Shown: positions 23,336 to 35,980, numbered from the stretch's first letter. The stretch: 64,000 bases of DNA from Echinometra lucunter (GCA_029962745.1 CM057169.1:20614143-20678142); one strand, 5' to 3'. A program made the numbers and translations. Notes: generated from the letters alone by a model not told the origin.

Positions 23336-23661
23336 CCCCCCCCAAAAAAAAAAAAAAAAAAAAATAATAATAATAATAATAATAACCACGTGAATTTTCA
23401 ATGTACATTCATTCCACCGGAAAGTATATTCAGTTATCTATACTGCTCTTTATACCATGTATTAAACCATATATATATATATAAGGAAAATTTTGTTTGC
23501 ATTTATTGTCATTGAACTGTATACACTGAGGAAGGCCCTAGGCGGGCCGAAAATTCTGAACGATAAAAGCTAATATTGGATTTAAACATGGCGTACCTTC
23601 GACTCTTTTTGAAGTTATTACTGTCTACATTATTAATCATCCAACACGTGGGTATTATTCT

Positions 23662-23664
<3 letters not shown>

Positions 23665-23716
<52 letters not shown>
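23665..23716 (+). repeat. TA microsatellite cluster
   Basis: A long pure TA run. Others follow at about 23834-23860, 24330-24362 and 24640-24674. Confidence 0.95.
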
Positions 23717-23718
<2 letters not shown>

Positions 23719-23827
23719 GAAAATACTCAAGGCACTGAAGGACGTAGCTGAATCCCACTTTTTATTTTTCCCAATCATGTCAATGGGTTGTTGTGCACAC
23801 ATTACATTTACATAAACACACACACAC

Positions 23828-23860
<33 letters not shown>

Positions 23861-23869
23861 ACAACCCTG

Positions 23870-23937
23870 GTTTTTGGAGTTGCCGAAGGCTCTGGCGTTC
23901 ATAGCCAAAGGCCCGGGTTCGATTCCCGGCGGAGACA
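23870..23937 (+). tRNA. tRNA-like sequence with reduced D arm
   Basis: A perfect T arm is present: stem CCGGG, loop TTCGATT, stem CCCGG, containing the B box GGTTCGATTCC (23916-23926). The seven bases GTTTTTG (23870-23876) can pair with CGGAGAC (23930-23936) using three G-U pairs, leaving A as the discriminator. An anticodon-like hairpin TGGC-GTTCATA-GCCA would present UCA after U33. The D region is only a three-pair GCC-GAA-GGC hairpin. A T6 run (23938-23943) follows at once, as for a pol III terminator. Total length 68 nt is short. A decayed tRNA or SINE head is more likely than a working tRNA. Confidence 0.35.
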
Positions 23938-24329
23938 TTTTTTCAACCTTTGCAAAATTTCCAAATTGGTAGGAAAACTCTGCATGGGGAACTTTAATTC
24001 ATGCTTCGCTTTTATTCTCTCAATTGATCCCACATGTATCTATTTCCACGAAAGTTGCCAAAGCTGTTGTATATGTTACCTGATCATGTATATATATATA
24101 TGTGTGTGTATATATATACACACACACACACTTGGTGAATGCTATCCTTATAAACTTAAGAGTGCTCGATGTCCGTGATGAGGCAGAGCATAAAATAAGT
24201 AATAATCTAAGATGCCTGAAGATGCCTGAAGATGCCTGAAGATCGCATCTCATGGTGCGTGAAACTCTGAGTAGCGATTTAATAAAGTACAGATGAACCA
24301 CACGTCAACTGTGTAACTTGAACTTATTT

Positions 24330-24360
<31 letters not shown>

Positions 24361-24482
24361 ATTTATTCACATCCTTAAGAGTTTATTACCTTTGAATTTC
24401 GCCTATGGAGTTTATCAGGAAAATATATACATCAATATAGCAACGCATTGCCCTCAAGTATACTTTTCTTTGAATACATTTC

Positions 24483-24548
24483 TTTGGAATACAAAAGAAA
24501 TTGATTCAAAACAATGTGTGTTTTAAATCATTTTCTTTTGTATTCCAA
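24483..24548. repeat. Small foldback
   Basis: TTTGGAATACAAAAGAAA on the left is matched by the complement TTTCTTTTGTATTCCAAA on the right, with loosely paired flanks and a short loop. Confidence 0.8.
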
Positions 24549-24633
24549 ATAAAAACTCTTGATAATAAAGTATGTAGGAAACACAGACAAGGGCAGAAAT
24601 GTGTGTTCTGACATGCAAAACAAAAAATGGGTT

Positions 24634-24676
<43 letters not shown>

Positions 24677-24679
24677 CAC

Positions 24680-25850
24680 ACTCCTCTACGACTGTCAAAC
24701 TTGTATCTTCGCCGAGGCCGACCAAATTTTAATGGTCACTGGTGGACTGTGTGAACTTTACGAATATTACAAGAAGTTGATGGAACGACTTGTTGGTATT
24801 ACGAGCAACAACTGCACTACGCAAAGGAGCAACCGCTGTTTAATAACCAACATGCAAACCAATAATAGCGCAATCAATATTGTTATATTACATTTGACAG
24901 TATGTTTACAGGATGCAAATATCAAACAAGACGTTTACCTTATTCTTGGGACTGTACCTCACCATGAGCTGTATTTGACTGTGTTGCCAAGATCGAATCT
25001 ATCTCAAGAGCTGTCAAGTGCTCCTTCGTCTTGCACACACGGTCAATAATTGTTCAGGCTACCGAATAAATTCAGCCTAATGCATGCACATCTTGACTTC
25101 GTACACACACTGACAATGTAGCCACTCCTTGCCTCACCCCCACACACCTCGTTCTGTGAAACTTATCACTAACATTCTGAATTTCATCATAATTTCTCGT
25201 CCTTTTGTTGCAAATTTCAATAACATTCACAAGAAATTTTATAAATAGAATATATTGGTGTCATCAAGGGGTAACTGCACTGAGCGCTTGTCTACATGGT
25301 CTACTTGCGCTTTCTTTCGAACCATTTTTTTTTGTTTGTTTAAGCTTTATTTTCATGATTGTTGTGCGTGAACAGAAAACCCTGGTGTAAACTTTCCGAA
25401 GCAGAAGAGGCGTTTCTTTGTTATTCAAAGCACTTCATGGATCATTCGCCATCAACAAAAGACTTGGCCTCGTCTAACAAAAGCGTTTTTCTGGTTCTTG
25501 TCTTGCCCTTTTCCTTTTCACATTCTGTGTGAATGCGTGCTACAGTTGCTGTAACGTGGAACCAGTGGGAAGTGAGGGTGTTTTATTGGGGGGGGGGGGG
25601 GGGGAGAAGAGGGAAGACGGGAAACGACTTGGTGCAGTAGTGCTGAAAAAATGTTCATATTTATAATCGGATGCATTAATTCAAATGGCTATTCTAACCT
25701 ACCCTACGCTCACGTTGATCCGGAAGAACGGCAATTTATACTGTGTTATAATATGAAAAGTTATTACAGCAACTTTTGTGTCTCAGCTAGGAAGGGGAAC
25801 GGGCGGGGTGGATGAAGTAGCAGTCCCCGTGTTTAGCAGATAAGCTTACT
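24680..25850. other. Non-coding stretch
   Basis: The longest frames show no family features, and no splice-bounded coding exon was recognised. A G run lies at 25590-25604. Confidence 0.45.
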
Positions 25851-25859
25851 GATTATTAA

Positions 25860-26089
25860 GGCCCTGTTCTATACTACCGTTTAACGATTCCGTCTGCCTC
25901 CGTCTAAATATTATAGTTAGACGGTGTCAGACGGAGGCAAATTCAAAAAAATTGTGGCGCTGAGCTAGCGCCGTCTGCCAACGTCTAGATACGTCTGTAA
26001 ACCAGCTGAAGAACGAATTTAAAAAGTCCAATAAACGTGCGCGTTCGTTTCTCAGACGGAATCGTTAAACAGTAGTATGGGACAGGGCC
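25860..26089. mobile_element. MITE with TTAA target duplication
   Basis: Inverted ends GGCCCTGTTCTATACTAC and GTAGTATGGGACAGGGCC continue inward through GTTTAACGATTCCGTCTG. TTAA flanks both sides (25856-25859 and 26090-26093), as in piggyBac-type insertions. The ends also resemble Harbinger termini, so the superfamily is open. The element is 230 bp and non-coding. Confidence 0.8.
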
Positions 26090-26096
26090 TTAAGGA

Positions 26097-27056
26097 CCCT
26101 GATAGCAGACGGACGTCTTTAAGACGTCAAAAACTGGTCATAAACTGGTCCACACGTCATATGTCGTATACACGACTATTTTACGACAACCTTATGACGT
26201 CTTTATATAACCAAAATTTTCTCAAATTTTGTTTGAACATAAGATGACATATATTTTACGTCAAATATTTACCACTTTTTAACGTCTTTTTTAAAGACCA
26301 GAATAAGACGTATTTTTACGTCATTTATTTCCCACTTTATAACAGCTTTTTTCAAGACCATAATATGACGTGTTTACGCCAGTTTTACGTCGTGAAAGTT
26401 GATCGTGATTCATGAATATTCATGAATGACCAGAAATGACTAAACTTCGTGAAAAAAGGAAGATAACATTTGAATTTTAACATTTTATTCAATGATTGCA
26501 CTGCTGATTTAATGAACAATGTACTTCCATGTTGAACACCGTTCAGTTAATGTCATGGGCAGGGTACTTCAGAATGTATCAAGAAATTGTAATTTCTAAC
26601 TGTTTTTTTCAAGTACTACACTACAGCCCATATATATAGTAATGTCGATACAAAGCATCAGTAGTTAGGTATAGGATGTAGGATGTAGGATGTCAGGATA
26701 TAGGATTAGTATAGGACGATCTATAGGCTAGAACATTAACCAAAAAAAAAACAAAAAAACCCATGTTGAATACATTCTAAAATATTTTATAAACCAGCTT
26801 TGAAGCTTTGACGTCTTTATGATGTGATTTTTACCAGTCTGTGAGCTTCCTTTGGGTCGTAAAGCCGTCATAAAGACGTTTTTTTCCGACCAATATGATG
26901 TAAAATTGACGTAAAAATATGACGTCTTATTTTACGTCGTGTGCTGGTGCAAAGTATCGTCTTAAAGACGTATTTATAATACGTAAATAAGACGTATGAC
27001 ACGACTTTAAAAAGACGTAAATATGATGTTATTCTTACCAGTCTCTGCTATCAGGG
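26097..27056. mobile_element. Inverted-repeat element packed with ACGTC motifs
   Basis: Ends CCCTGATAGCAGA (26097-26109) and TCTGCTATCAGGG (27044-27056) are a perfect 13-bp inverted pair. Inside, ACGTC/GACGT recurs many times in both orientations, often as GTCTTTAAGACGTC or TTTTACGTC, mainly in the outer thirds. The middle (26450-26760) is plain AT-rich DNA. No reading frame is significant. It begins eight bases after the neighbouring MITE. Confidence 0.7.
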
Positions 27057-27089
27057 GAGGGTTTCTTTCTTCTATTTTTTTCTCTCTCT

Positions 27090-30000
27090 CTTTCTCTTCT
27101 TCTTCTTCTTCTTAAGCTATTTTTTGGTCTCAACCACGTATGGTATTTCGTGTATTTTCAAGAAAAAAAAATGTATATATTTTACCTGTACATGTATTGT
27201 AATGTTCTATGTTTTTCATATAATGTATTGAATTTGTTTGTGTATTTATGTATTATTTTGTGTATTTTAGAAATGTATACAGGGTCCCTTGGAAGATCAA
27301 CATTCGTTTGAAAGGGCTATAAGACTTAATAAATGAACAAATAGAAGGAAAAGGGGACTTATCAAACCTTTGCTGCATGCCTGACATATGAGAGATCTGT
27401 TCAAGATATATAGACCAGACATTTCCAAACGAAAAAGAGCGCCATACCTGCCAGCCCCTTGTACCATCGCAGGGCCTACTTGAACTGATGTAGATACAGT
27501 TTGATCTGTAAAGCTCAGCTGTCGCCCTCTCTTACCACCCCACCCACGCCCCCTCTCCCCCTCCATCTCTCTCGCTCTTTCTCTCCACCCCTATCTGTAC
27601 CTCCATTTATCTCGCTGAAGAGGCTCATCTGTGAACTTACTTGCAAAACTGTTCTTTTATCACGATCTGATATGACAAAAGACCATTATCTACTTCATAC
27701 ATGTACTCATCTCCCTTTTACAACTCCCTTTCTCTTTTGTTCTCTATGTCATACGTCTGCCACTCAGTATTCACCCGCCCTTTCCCTCCAGATGTCGCTC
27801 TTGTAATCAGGCTCGAATTAATTCATCAAGAAGTTTCCATTAATTTGCTTAATTTGAAAGTTCTGATTTTGAACGAAGAACTACCATGACATGCACGAGG
27901 TATGCGAAGTTGAAATGAAGAACTTACTTATTGATTTAGCCATCCTCTTTACAGATTCCTCATTTCAAAATAGCCATGTGCAAAAAAGGCGGATGTACAA
28001 TAATAGTGCTGTCAAAAACAACAACAAATAAACAGATAAGCAACCCCCCCCCCCCCCAAAAAAAAAATACATGCTGCAAGAATCCGAAACTCTCATAAAC
28101 ATGTTAATTCGGCCAATCGCTGCTATGATTAAAAAAATCAAACCAATTCAATTCAATAAAACTAATATCGGCGTACTCAAAACATGAAGTGTTGAAGGTT
28201 GCTAAATATACATAAATGGTATGTCTTTACCTACACTCCCAACACTTGTATAGACTGTCTATTTGTGTCAGTGCATGGGAGAATAACCTGGTACATTTCA
28301 CTTAAAGATAACTGAATGAAAAAGAAATCAATTGACTCGAGTGAAGAACACAAAGCCGTTTTAACTTTGAACATAAAGTACTTTAATCCGACATTAACAC
28401 TTTCTATTTGACCAAAGTAACTTCCCTGGTCCAAAATCATACTTGTCTTATATTTGTTTACATGATGCTTGTATATCTAAAGTGTTCTCAATACACAAAA
28501 CGAATTATAAAAGCTTTTGCGAGGTAGGTGACCCGGAGGTGACCGTCTCTCTTTCCTTACTTTTCACATGTTTCATGGTCCTTTAATCCATAGTAGTACA
28601 CTATTTCATTAAAGTGACACTTTTCTGCTTTTGCATTATCCTTCCGTTCGACATGATAACATATTATGCACTAATTGCAGAAAAAGCTTAAATCACAGAG
28701 AATTCAGAGGCCTTTTCGTACTTTACTTGTGGATACTTATAAAAGCTTCTGCACGCAGGCTTTAAAGCCTCTTAGGTTGGCCGTATAATAACCAGATGGG
28801 TGAGTCATTTTCATTTGTTTTCAGTCTATGTAGGGGTGTAAAAATGAAAATGATTGGTGGTGATTTGAGGAAGGAATGCTCATTAACTTCGATCTTAACC
28901 CGTTGCCTACTGAATTCTCAATTTCCCATAGACTTAGTACAGGGGTCACTTAGTTTCAGTAGCCAACAGGTTCATTTACTGCTATGGGTAAATCGATACA
29001 GGCTAACCTTTGTGATCCATGAATTGCGTAAACGATCGATGGCGATATTGAAAAGTTTTTTTTTCTTTTCAATATTAAAATGATATCAAATTCGTTTTGA
29101 AGCCTTCTGTTAGACGAAAATTTAAAACTGTTTTAGAATATTATTTCAATTGCAGTTTGTGTTATATATGATGATTGTAATTTGTACCATGTTGTAATTT
29201 GTTTTATGAGAGAAAAGAATAAAAACTGATTTAAAAAAAAAGAATAAGATGTGAGACACACCTTCTTTTATACTAGAATGTTTCATCTAATTATTGTCTA
29301 CAAACTTAATGAATGAGTTGAATGAATATAAGTGATCTTAGTACAAAAACAAAAATTAATACAGCTAAGTTTTTGCGCTATACATCTGGCCACTACTCAG
29401 CTATCTATTCTAAACATTGCTAAAAATGAATATTATTCTCTTTTGTTCCTTATCATTACCACGTTAGTGAATTACTAGTATATGAATATCTTTTCAACAT
29501 TAAAATAAACATGACAAATATTGCATGTTTCAAAAATTGTACAGTCTATTTCAATCCACTTATCTTTAATACTGAATGATGTATACCGATATAGTATTTC
29601 TTCGTAGGCTTGATAAAAAGTGATATAAAAAAGAAACATCAGTTATAAGAAAAATGAAAATTGCTTATACAGGTGAGAATTACTCGATAGATCAAAGGCA
29701 ATACTAGCGGTCTTAGAAAACGAAATACATGTATATAAGCAAAGATAAGTTCGGGTGAGAGTTGTATTAATTTCTGATGGCGAAATGGCATTCTTGAAAA
29801 ACTGGCTTCAAATCATTTTGAATTGTTTATCACGCGGTTTGATGGCCTTCTCTGAGAGTATTAACAAAAGACTAAAACTTGCCTAAAATGTCACACAGAA
29901 ATATAGAACTCCTACTCGCATTGTAGGATTCCCATGTCAGCTCAATTGCACACAGGTGCGATTTTCGACTGTAATACTCCTTGACTATTAAAGCAACAGC

Positions 30001-30600
30001 GAACTTATTATGATGTATTTCCAACAGCGCCAACTTACGGCTACTCAAAACCAGGGACTCTTAGAAACATTATATCCTTTGTGGCTTCTCGTGAATTTCC
30101 TTGGTATGAATACAAATACATTTTAACAGATGTTACTCAAAAAATAAAGCTCTCATTGATCAGAATAGAGCATGCTGGGAGCAAAAAGGGGACAAAATCA
30201 GTAGTTTAGGACTGAGAGGGCGCTATTTCAAAATCCCATACAAGGGTGCCAGTTCGCTCTGGCTTTAACATCATCTATCTAATTTGAACTTAGGCATATC
30301 GTATATTATCTTTAATTGTCGCGTTCAACAAGCACTGTGCATTTCATTTTTATTGTGTCAAACTTTACATTTCATCACTGCCAGAATTAAAAAAAAAAAA
30401 AAATGAAGCGAACAGCGAACAATAGTATCAAAGACCAAAACTTTCTCGCATGGAGACTTTGAACTCGATTGTCAAAATTTAAGTCGGTAAAAGTACATTG
30501 TTAAGTAGCAAATCAAGGTGATGAGATACATCTGAACAATCACTTTAAAAAGAAATCAGTGAACATAATCCAGTACATATTACCAAGAGATTGAATTATT
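27090..30600. other. Long AT-rich non-coding stretch
   Basis: A CT-rich run near 27070-27110 and C/A runs at 28045-28069 are the main low-complexity features. A small inverted pair AACCCGTTGCCTACTGAA / TTTCAGTAGCCAACAGGTT (28898-28973) may be a mini-MITE. No gene is supported. Confidence 0.5.
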
Positions 30601-30615
30601 CATGTAGTAGCCCTT

Positions 30616-31537
30616 CTATATACATTCGATTTAAACAGTTAAATGAGGAGCCAACGTAGATACTACTAAAAAAAACAACTCTCATTAGTCTTGGCATAAA
30701 GGTAAAATACATGGATTGTCGAGAAACGTGAAGTAAGACTGATATTAAAGTGCTACGGAAAGCGTCAACAACGCAACTTTTTTTTCTGCTGACAATAAAA
30801 CATATTTTCCCACAACTGAGAGGCAAAGACACCACATTTGTAATGTTTGTCGTGAACATAACAATATATCATACAGTATCATTTGCGTAAAATAGAATTA
30901 TAGACTTGATAAACCCATACGTGCTCTCTAAACATACATCAGTAAAGATCGGCAGTCATTATCAGATGACTTTATTAGGATTATTTCTATGTCAACCACT
31001 GTATAGGCTACCATAGTACAACTTTAGTACAACTGCGGTAAATTGATGGTATACCACCGTAATTTGATGTTTTTTCTATATACATTCGATTTAAACAGTT
31101 AAATGAGGAGCCAACGTAGATACTACTAAAAAAAAACAACTCTCATTAGTCTTGGCATAAAGGTAAAATACATGGATTGTCGAGAAACGTGAAGTAAAAC
31201 TGATATTAAAGTGCTACGGAAAGCGTCAACAACGCAACTTTTTTTTCTGCTGACAATAAAACATATTTTCCCACAACTGAGAGGCAAAGACACCACATTT
31301 GTAATGTTTGTCGTGAACATAACAATATATCATACAGTATCATTTGCGTAAAATAGAATTATAGGCTTGATAAACCCATACGTGCTCTCTAAACATACAT
31401 CAGTAAAGATCGGCAGTCATCATCAGATGACTTTATTAGGATTATTTCTATGTCAACCACTGTATAGGCTACCATAGTACAACTTTAGTACAACTGCGGT
31501 AAATTGATGGTATACCACCGTAATTTGATGTTTTTTC
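30616..31537. repeat. 460-bp tandem duplication
   Basis: Unit 1 (30616-31075) is repeated as unit 2 (31076-31537) with only a handful of differences, such as GTAAGACTG versus GTAAAACTG and one extra A in an A run. The identity suggests a recent event or an assembly duplication. On the minus strand each unit holds an AATAAA (30971-30976 and 31432-31437) that could serve the fucosyltransferase gene. Confidence 0.95.
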
Positions 31538-31795
31538 ACGTTATACCATAAAGTTACATGGGTACCGTTATGGTAGTACTTTCTGTTTACGAGGGAAGTA
31601 GAATCTACCTTTAAAAGAGTGATTTAACCACTATTTTGAGTGGATCCACCTTTTTGATTTTGAGTAAATTTACCTCATGACTCGGAGAAGGTGATCCCAA
31701 ATATGGACATGATGGATGAAAAAAAAATGGATTTCCATTCTGCAGCATTAAAAAAAAAGAGAATAAAACTGGGACAAGAACGAATTCATTTTTTG

Positions 31796-33487
31796 TTACC
31801 TCCAAGGCGCCCAGTTGTGAATATCTCCATGTTGAGTGAAATTTCTATGTGGACCGCCTCGACACGCATTGAAATATTTGGAGTCTCCGATTCTTTTGAC
31901 CGGAGGAGTACTGTACTTTGAAAGTTTCGGAAGCACCCTGCAGAAGGATTTCGGGTAGAGATCAGGGTAGACCTTCTCCACCCGCCCTTCTCTCCTCCAG
32001 GCGAAGAACTCGTTGTAGAGGTTGTCGTTCTTGTCGATCATCTTGAGGTAGTCGACGAGCTCCTTCTGCGAGGCGAAGTCGCTGACATGGACGAAGGAAT
32101 TAGGAGGCAGCACGCGTTCGTAAGCTTCGCGTCTTCCACCGTAGACGAGCGGCACTAGTCCACTCATCAGACTGTTCACCCAAACCTTCTCGCTCACGTA
32201 TTCATCACACGGTGCATTCTCCAAGGCGAGGTAGAACTTGTAGACCCTTTGTTGTTGGGTACAAATGGGAGACAAGGGTGGGAGGCATGTCTTCTTGCCG
32301 CACTTACCATAGGTGTCGAAGTCCAGTAGCTTTTCCAGGTTGCGAACCCACTCCAGCCGAGGCCAGAAAGTATTGTTGCAATTGCTGGCTGTCCATACCA
32401 AAAGTCCGGTCTTGTTCTCTGCGTAGTTGATCACTTCTGTGTCCGTCGGCTCCCCAGGGATGTACCGACCGTATGGGAAATAGACGTCGCTATCGGTGTG
32501 ATAGGTCATTGTGTAATGGTACTTTATATCTTTGATTGTATAATCCCAGTGGGTCATCATTAGCGGACACTCCATGGCGTAGAAGAAGACTTTGACCCGC
32601 TTTGGTAGATTCTTCATAAGTTTCTCAGACAGTTTCGGCATTTTATAGCGCACCTCCTGAGGCACCACATTGATCAATACGGCGTCGCTTCGCGCCAAGA
32701 ATCGTTCGTCAGCCGTCGGTCTCAAGGCCACGTCGCACCGGTATCCGGGACACTCGATGAACATTGTCGGGAATTCCCGGCGTTGGGTGATCCTACTGTC
32801 GTAGTGCGAGCTGTTCACATCTTTCGCCTCTTTAAATGCCTTCTCTAGATTTACATATTCTCGCCAGTAATGAAAAGGCGCCATGCGTGGAGAATAGATA
32901 GACACATACCGGATACAGCTCTTCTTTGTGTGTTCTTCGGGGACGTTGTCAGCGCTCTGCACTTTCTCCTCATCCTGCGTTTTCTCCCCTTTAGTGGCCT
33001 GTGTATTTTCCCTTTCGGGGGCCTGCGTTTCCTGCACTTCAGTGGCCTGCGCTTTCGTCACACCTACATTACTAGTCTTTTTATCATCATGATGAATTTC
33101 CTCCCTCAACCCCTGTGCACCTGTTACTCTTTCCGTTTCTCTGCTATAATCCTGATCCGAACTATTGCTTGAAAATTGAGCGAAATTTCTAACAATCTCG
33201 TTTAAATTAAGTGGTTTCGATTCACCTTCCGTAAACAACTTCTGTTCTCCGACCTGCACAGACTTTACAACTGAAGGAAAGTCTGGATTTTTCTCCAACG
33301 GCTCGGCAACATCTCGCTTTCTGTCTATCACGTCCTCGTGATGTCCCCTCGAATGCACGAGGAACCCGTTCCGTATAAGGAGCAGGAAAGCTGTGTGTAG
33401 CGTGAGACATGTGAGGACGAGAACCAGAGCTGATTTGATCCCTATCCGTATGTTGCACAGATGATGCATGGTCCGTCGGAGAGACAT
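31796..33487 (-). CDS. GT10 alpha-1,3-fucosyltransferase, type II membrane protein
   Basis: The frame gives 563 residues from the ATG at 33487. An acceptor TTTTATGCTTTTACAG ends 9 bases upstream, so this start, rather than an ATG farther up beyond a GA/CT microsatellite, is preferred. A short cytoplasmic end and one membrane segment (about residues 15-38) suggest Golgi anchoring. A stem follows with 8-residue imperfect TQ repeats (QATEVQET, QAPERENT, QATKGEKT), then the catalytic part. The GT10 signature near residue 416 reads FYLALENAPCDEYVSEKVW followed by GLVPLVYGG. HWDYTI and WTASNC also fit the family. It would transfer fucose from GDP-fucose to N-acetylglucosamine-type acceptors; the exact linkage cannot be read. 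The 5' UTR exon is not identified. Confidence 0.92.
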   Translation of the reverse strand: MSLRRTMHHLCNIRIGIKSALVLVLTCLTLHTAFLLLIRNGFLVHSRGHHEDVIDRKRDVAEPLEKNPDFPSVVKSVQVGEQKLFTEGESKPLNLNEIVRNFAQFSSNSSDQDYSRETERVTGAQGLREEIHHDDKKTSNVGVTKAQATEVQETQAPERENTQATKGEKTQDEEKVQSADNVPEEHTKKSCIRYVSIYSPRMAPFHYWREYVNLEKAFKEAKDVNSSHYDSRITQRREFPTMFIECPGYRCDVALRPTADERFLARSDAVLINVVPQEVRYKMPKLSEKLMKNLPKRVKVFFYAMECPLMMTHWDYTIKDIKYHYTMTYHTDSDVYFPYGRYIPGEPTDTEVINYAENKTGLLVWTASNCNNTFWPRLEWVRNLEKLLDFDTYGKCGKKTCLPPLSPICTQQQRVYKFYLALENAPCDEYVSEKVWVNSLMSGLVPLVYGGRREAYERVLPPNSFVHVSDFASQKELVDYLKMIDKNDNLYNEFFAWRREGRVEKVYPDLYPKSFCRVLPKLSKYSTPPVKRIGDSKYFNACRGGPHRNFTQHGDIHNWAPWR

Positions 33488-33566
33488 GATGATTCCCTGT
33501 AAAAGCATAAAAATAAAAAATATAATGTACTTTGCGGAATGATTAAACATGAGGATCCTGTCCAGG

Positions 33567-33569
33567 ACT

Positions 33570-33605
<36 letters not shown>
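33567..33605 (+). repeat. GA microsatellite in the leader intron of the fucosyltransferase gene
   Basis: A pure GA run; on the gene strand it is a CT tract about 70 nt upstream of the acceptor. Confidence 0.9.
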
Positions 33606-33608
<3 letters not shown>

Positions 33609-33749
33609 AGGAGGGGGCAGGGTGCTCTAAGGAACATGACATTGGAGAATCCGTACCTCCCTCCACACCTCCCCCTCTACCAGTTCTCCCTGTAGCAGCG
33701 GTTGGAGAGGAAGGGTACGTAGCAGGAATATTCTGTACCAAATCTTTTA

Positions 33750-35980
33750 ATTTTCCAGGACAAATAATTTGAGAAATCCTACAGCTCCTCCCAAGCTACA
33801 GGTTGGGGGATATATTCATGATATCTCCATGAACACCTTATTGCATTTATTCCTACAATGGATTGGATGTTGCTTTTACAGTCCAAAGCAGAAGTGTATG
33901 TATATGTACAATCAACCTTCATGTTTTTAAATAGAAGTAGATGCCAAGCAACTAACCAATAAAGAAGTACCTGTTTGGAGCTGTGCTGATGTAGAAATAA
34001 GCCTAACACTAACACCAAAAGGTCAACACCAAACTTGAAATCACCCATTGTGATTATCGTAACCTAAGTATTTCTATGCATTTATATGTGTACCTATCTA
34101 TCATTTTTTGACAACTCTCTTTATGACACATTCAGCTTTATTTATTTATTTATTTATTTATTATTGAGTCTTTCTTACCCAGGGTAGCTTCATCAGTGGT
34201 TTACACACTGTTTTTCATGAAGGCCCTGCATACATCGTAAAACATGGTACAACATAACAAGCATGGTACAAATATAACAAACATAATAGGCAAAACATAA
34301 CATACAAATTGCCAACTCGACAAATCCAGATAATGAGAAAATAAGTAACAAATTCTGAAAAACAAAAACTGAAAGACAATGTTATCTTTGTCCAGTAAAG
34401 ATAGTAAAGATTAGGCAAAAATATGTGAAAGTAAGCGTAGTAAGTTGTGCATAATTTATGAGAAATATAATTGAGATTTACCACTATATTATTTCTTCAT
34501 CCTTTAACTTCGAAATATAAAATATCATAACATAAAGGGAATTTCTGTATGCCGGTGTGGGAAAGTAATGGTAGGCAAACTCTAATTTCAGAAAGCAATA
34601 AACGTTAGATGGAAATAGCGATAACGATAAATCTTCCAAAGTAAATGTAAAATAGCATCTTTCTGTTGAATGAAAGCTCTGGGAATGTTGCTACTTACAT
34701 GACTGCTCCCCATGTTGTTTCAAACATTCATGGAATTGGTTGAACTTAAGGACAGAAATAAGTACTTCTCGGCAAAGTGTTTGGCCTCAGATGAATGTTA
34801 GTATGTATTATCCTCGCATTCACTTAAATCCTACATCTCCACAATTATCATTTTGATATCAATATGTCAGTTAACATGCTTAATGCGATGAATACAAAGT
34901 GAGCTCATCATACTCTCAAGGAAAACTTGAGAAAACTAAACTTCGAGGTACAGAAGCCACTTAAATGACGAACAACATGAGCAGGCCATCCACTCTAATT
35001 TCCAGTCTGAATATGAAGTGTACTATCAATATAAGGACAGGTAATACAATATTTATCTCCGCATGTAAATCATAAAGGTCATATTGCGCTTGTACCTATC
35101 AGATCTGTTTGATTTTTCATTTTGTGTACCTCTTCTTTTGTTTAACTGTTTATGTGCAGTTTTTAAGCGTTTGCCAGCTTAACACTTTTTCATGTGACTT
35201 TTTCTTTGATAAAATTTACTACTTTTTGATCAGCAAATACTTATCAGCCAAATATGTGTCACGTATTTATAGGCCACGCCCAGCTCCCCCCCCCCCCCAG
35301 CTCCTGTGCTTTCCTTGCATTTATTGGCAAATCAAGAGATCTATCTGTTGTAATAGCGACTGTCAATAATATTGATCTTCAAAAATAATTTTATTTCACG
35401 TGACATGAAAATAATAGCCCATTTCTGCTGATTTGTTAGCATTCGCATCCCCCTTTCTAGAATGTATAGCCCCAAATATACCGTGCGCAATGCACCAATG
35501 CACTTCGGTTGGTCTAAGGGGTACACATTCTTTAATTTGTTACCCTTCCAAAATATTAAACCCTCTTACTTTCACCGTGTTTGCAGTTGTAGTCAGGTGG
35601 AGTCATCACTCTTCGTAAAATAAGACTCTTTTGTCGTCAAGCATGGGCTGACTGGCAGAAAGTAAACACAGATTTAAATTCCACTCTTTGCGTATGAATC
35701 AGGAGAACGCTCAAGAGCACATTATGTAAATATTGCGAAGAACACAAAGAAATGGGAAAGATGGAAGGTTTAAAGGGCAGTGGTGGTATCACCTAGGCTA
35801 TATCTGACATTGCTCACTCAAGGTGTAATTGAATTTAGCACATAATCAATCATAACTGATCCAATTGTTCATGCAAAATTAACTTAGGTAGATACTGAAA
35901 AGGGGCAAGGGCGGTAAATGGAATAAAAGGCCGTAGTAACTGGGAATGGAATTCAAAATTACAGCTGCAGTAGTAGCATC
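33750..35980. other. Non-coding stretch between two genes
   Basis: AT-rich with TTTA repeats (34137-34160) and a C run near 35286. No gene or defined element was seen. It should contain the upstream exon and promoter of the fucosyltransferase gene. Confidence 0.45.

Noticed and set aside
33488..33637. Upstream ATG that would lengthen the fucosyltransferase by 50 residues
   Set aside because: The extension crosses a GA microsatellite and a good splice acceptor just before the ATG at 33487.
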